NCBI RefSeq assembly: GCF_000311985.1
Contig: NZ_HE978585.1
Coordinates: forward strand, 1,246,443-1,310,442
Source of the DNA: Kallipyga massiliensis ph2
Lineage (GTDB): Bacteria > Bacillota > Clostridia > Tissierellales > Peptoniphilaceae
DNA: 64,000 nucleotides
Reading direction: 5' to 3'
In this document: positions 63,986-64,000 of the stretch, piece after piece
Layout of the letters: every line of letters begins with the position of its first letter
Numbering within the stretch: the first letter of the stretch is position 1
Position numbers and translations under genes: made by a program
The notes under the pieces: model-generated
What the model was told of the DNA's origin: nothing
Databases searched by the model: none
Seen by the model: only the letters and a program-made list of their open reading frames with translations

Positions 63986-64000
63986 TAAATATGAGCCTCT

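Larger units (their letters stand above)
52060..64000. mobile_element. Tn916/Tn1549-type integrative element, int-proximal end (partial)
   Basis: From about 52,060 the base composition drops from roughly half GC to about one third GC and stays there to the window edge. The segment carries integrase, small DNA-binding proteins, an excisionase-like protein and an element sigma factor at the end, then a transport cargo. The exact left boundary is between 52,060 and 52,137, before the integrase arm-site repeats. The right end and any conjugation module lie beyond 64,000, so conjugative versus merely mobilisable status is open. Confidence 0.85.

Noticed and set aside
52210..64000. Antibiotic resistance gene (tetM- or van-type) on the element
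   Set aside because: No such gene is in the visible part; the MATE and ABC genes could export drugs but nothing in the sequence proves it.

Overview
The window looks like chromosomal DNA of a low-genome-size, anaerobic, clostridia-like Firmicute with unusually GC-rich DNA (roughly 50-55% by eye). It is followed by the start of a much more AT-rich integrated element from about 52,060 to the right edge. The Firmicute signs are ScpA/ScpB, SepF, PlsY, FakB/DegV-type proteins, an ArgR next to recN, a LexA-controlled yneA-like gene, and the IspH-ribosomal protein S1 fusion known from clostridia. I would place it in or near the Peptoniphilaceae (a GC-rich member such as Kallipyga), but that is inference from gene content only.

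Region 1-4,450: a DUF58/MoxR pair (DUF58 cut by the window edge), a Xer-type tyrosine recombinase on the plus strand, a stand-alone FakA-C-terminal-like domain protein, and a split ThrE threonine/serine exporter. A lone tRNA-Leu(CAG) with its own promoter and a terminator follows. Region 4,680-13,200: alanine dehydrogenase; a LysM protein of the YneA type with two LexA boxes in its promoter; then an overlapping run transcribed mutS-mutL-miaA-ynbB. Region 13,280-21,500: miaB; then ispH-rpsA, plsC, cmk, a HI0933-type flavoprotein, rluB, scpB and scpA read as a compact minus-strand series. Region 21,500-30,900: M50 protease, NUDIX hydrolase, recN, argR, ispA, xseB, xseA, nusB, efp with its own promoter, comM/yifB, rluD. 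Region 30,900-37,020: ung, lspA, sepF, yggS, an HlyD-like protein, plsY, der and an RseC-like protein. Region 37,060-49,320: aspS, a metallo-hydrolase, relA/spoT, recJ, yajC, tgt, queA, ruvB, ruvA, ruvC and an unrecognised conserved-looking protein. Many neighbours overlap by 1-47 bases, so translational coupling is the rule.

Region 49,430-50,510: ten tRNA genes in one minus-strand operon with a clear promoter and terminator (transcription order Asn, Leu, fMet, Met, Glu, Asp, Tyr, Gly, Gly, Arg). Then come a DegV-family lipid-binding protein and a small protein equal to the C-terminal tRNA-binding domain of methionyl-tRNA synthetase.

Region about 52,060-64,000 and beyond: one end of an integrative element of the Tn916/Tn1549 type. 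From the end inwards it has putative arm-type repeats for the integrase, a tyrosine integrase, a small ribbon-helix-helix protein and a small excisionase-like protein. Next are a regulatory-looking stretch with two tiny Shine-Dalgarno-led ORFs and an element sigma factor. The cargo is an AraC regulator, a complete ECF transporter (S, T and a fused A-A ATPase), two exporter-fold ABC half transporters and a MATE transporter, all on the minus strand. This cargo reads as one regulated small-molecule (possibly metallophore or vitamin-like) transport island, and it is the most interesting part of the window. Conjugation genes are not seen; the other end lies outside the window.
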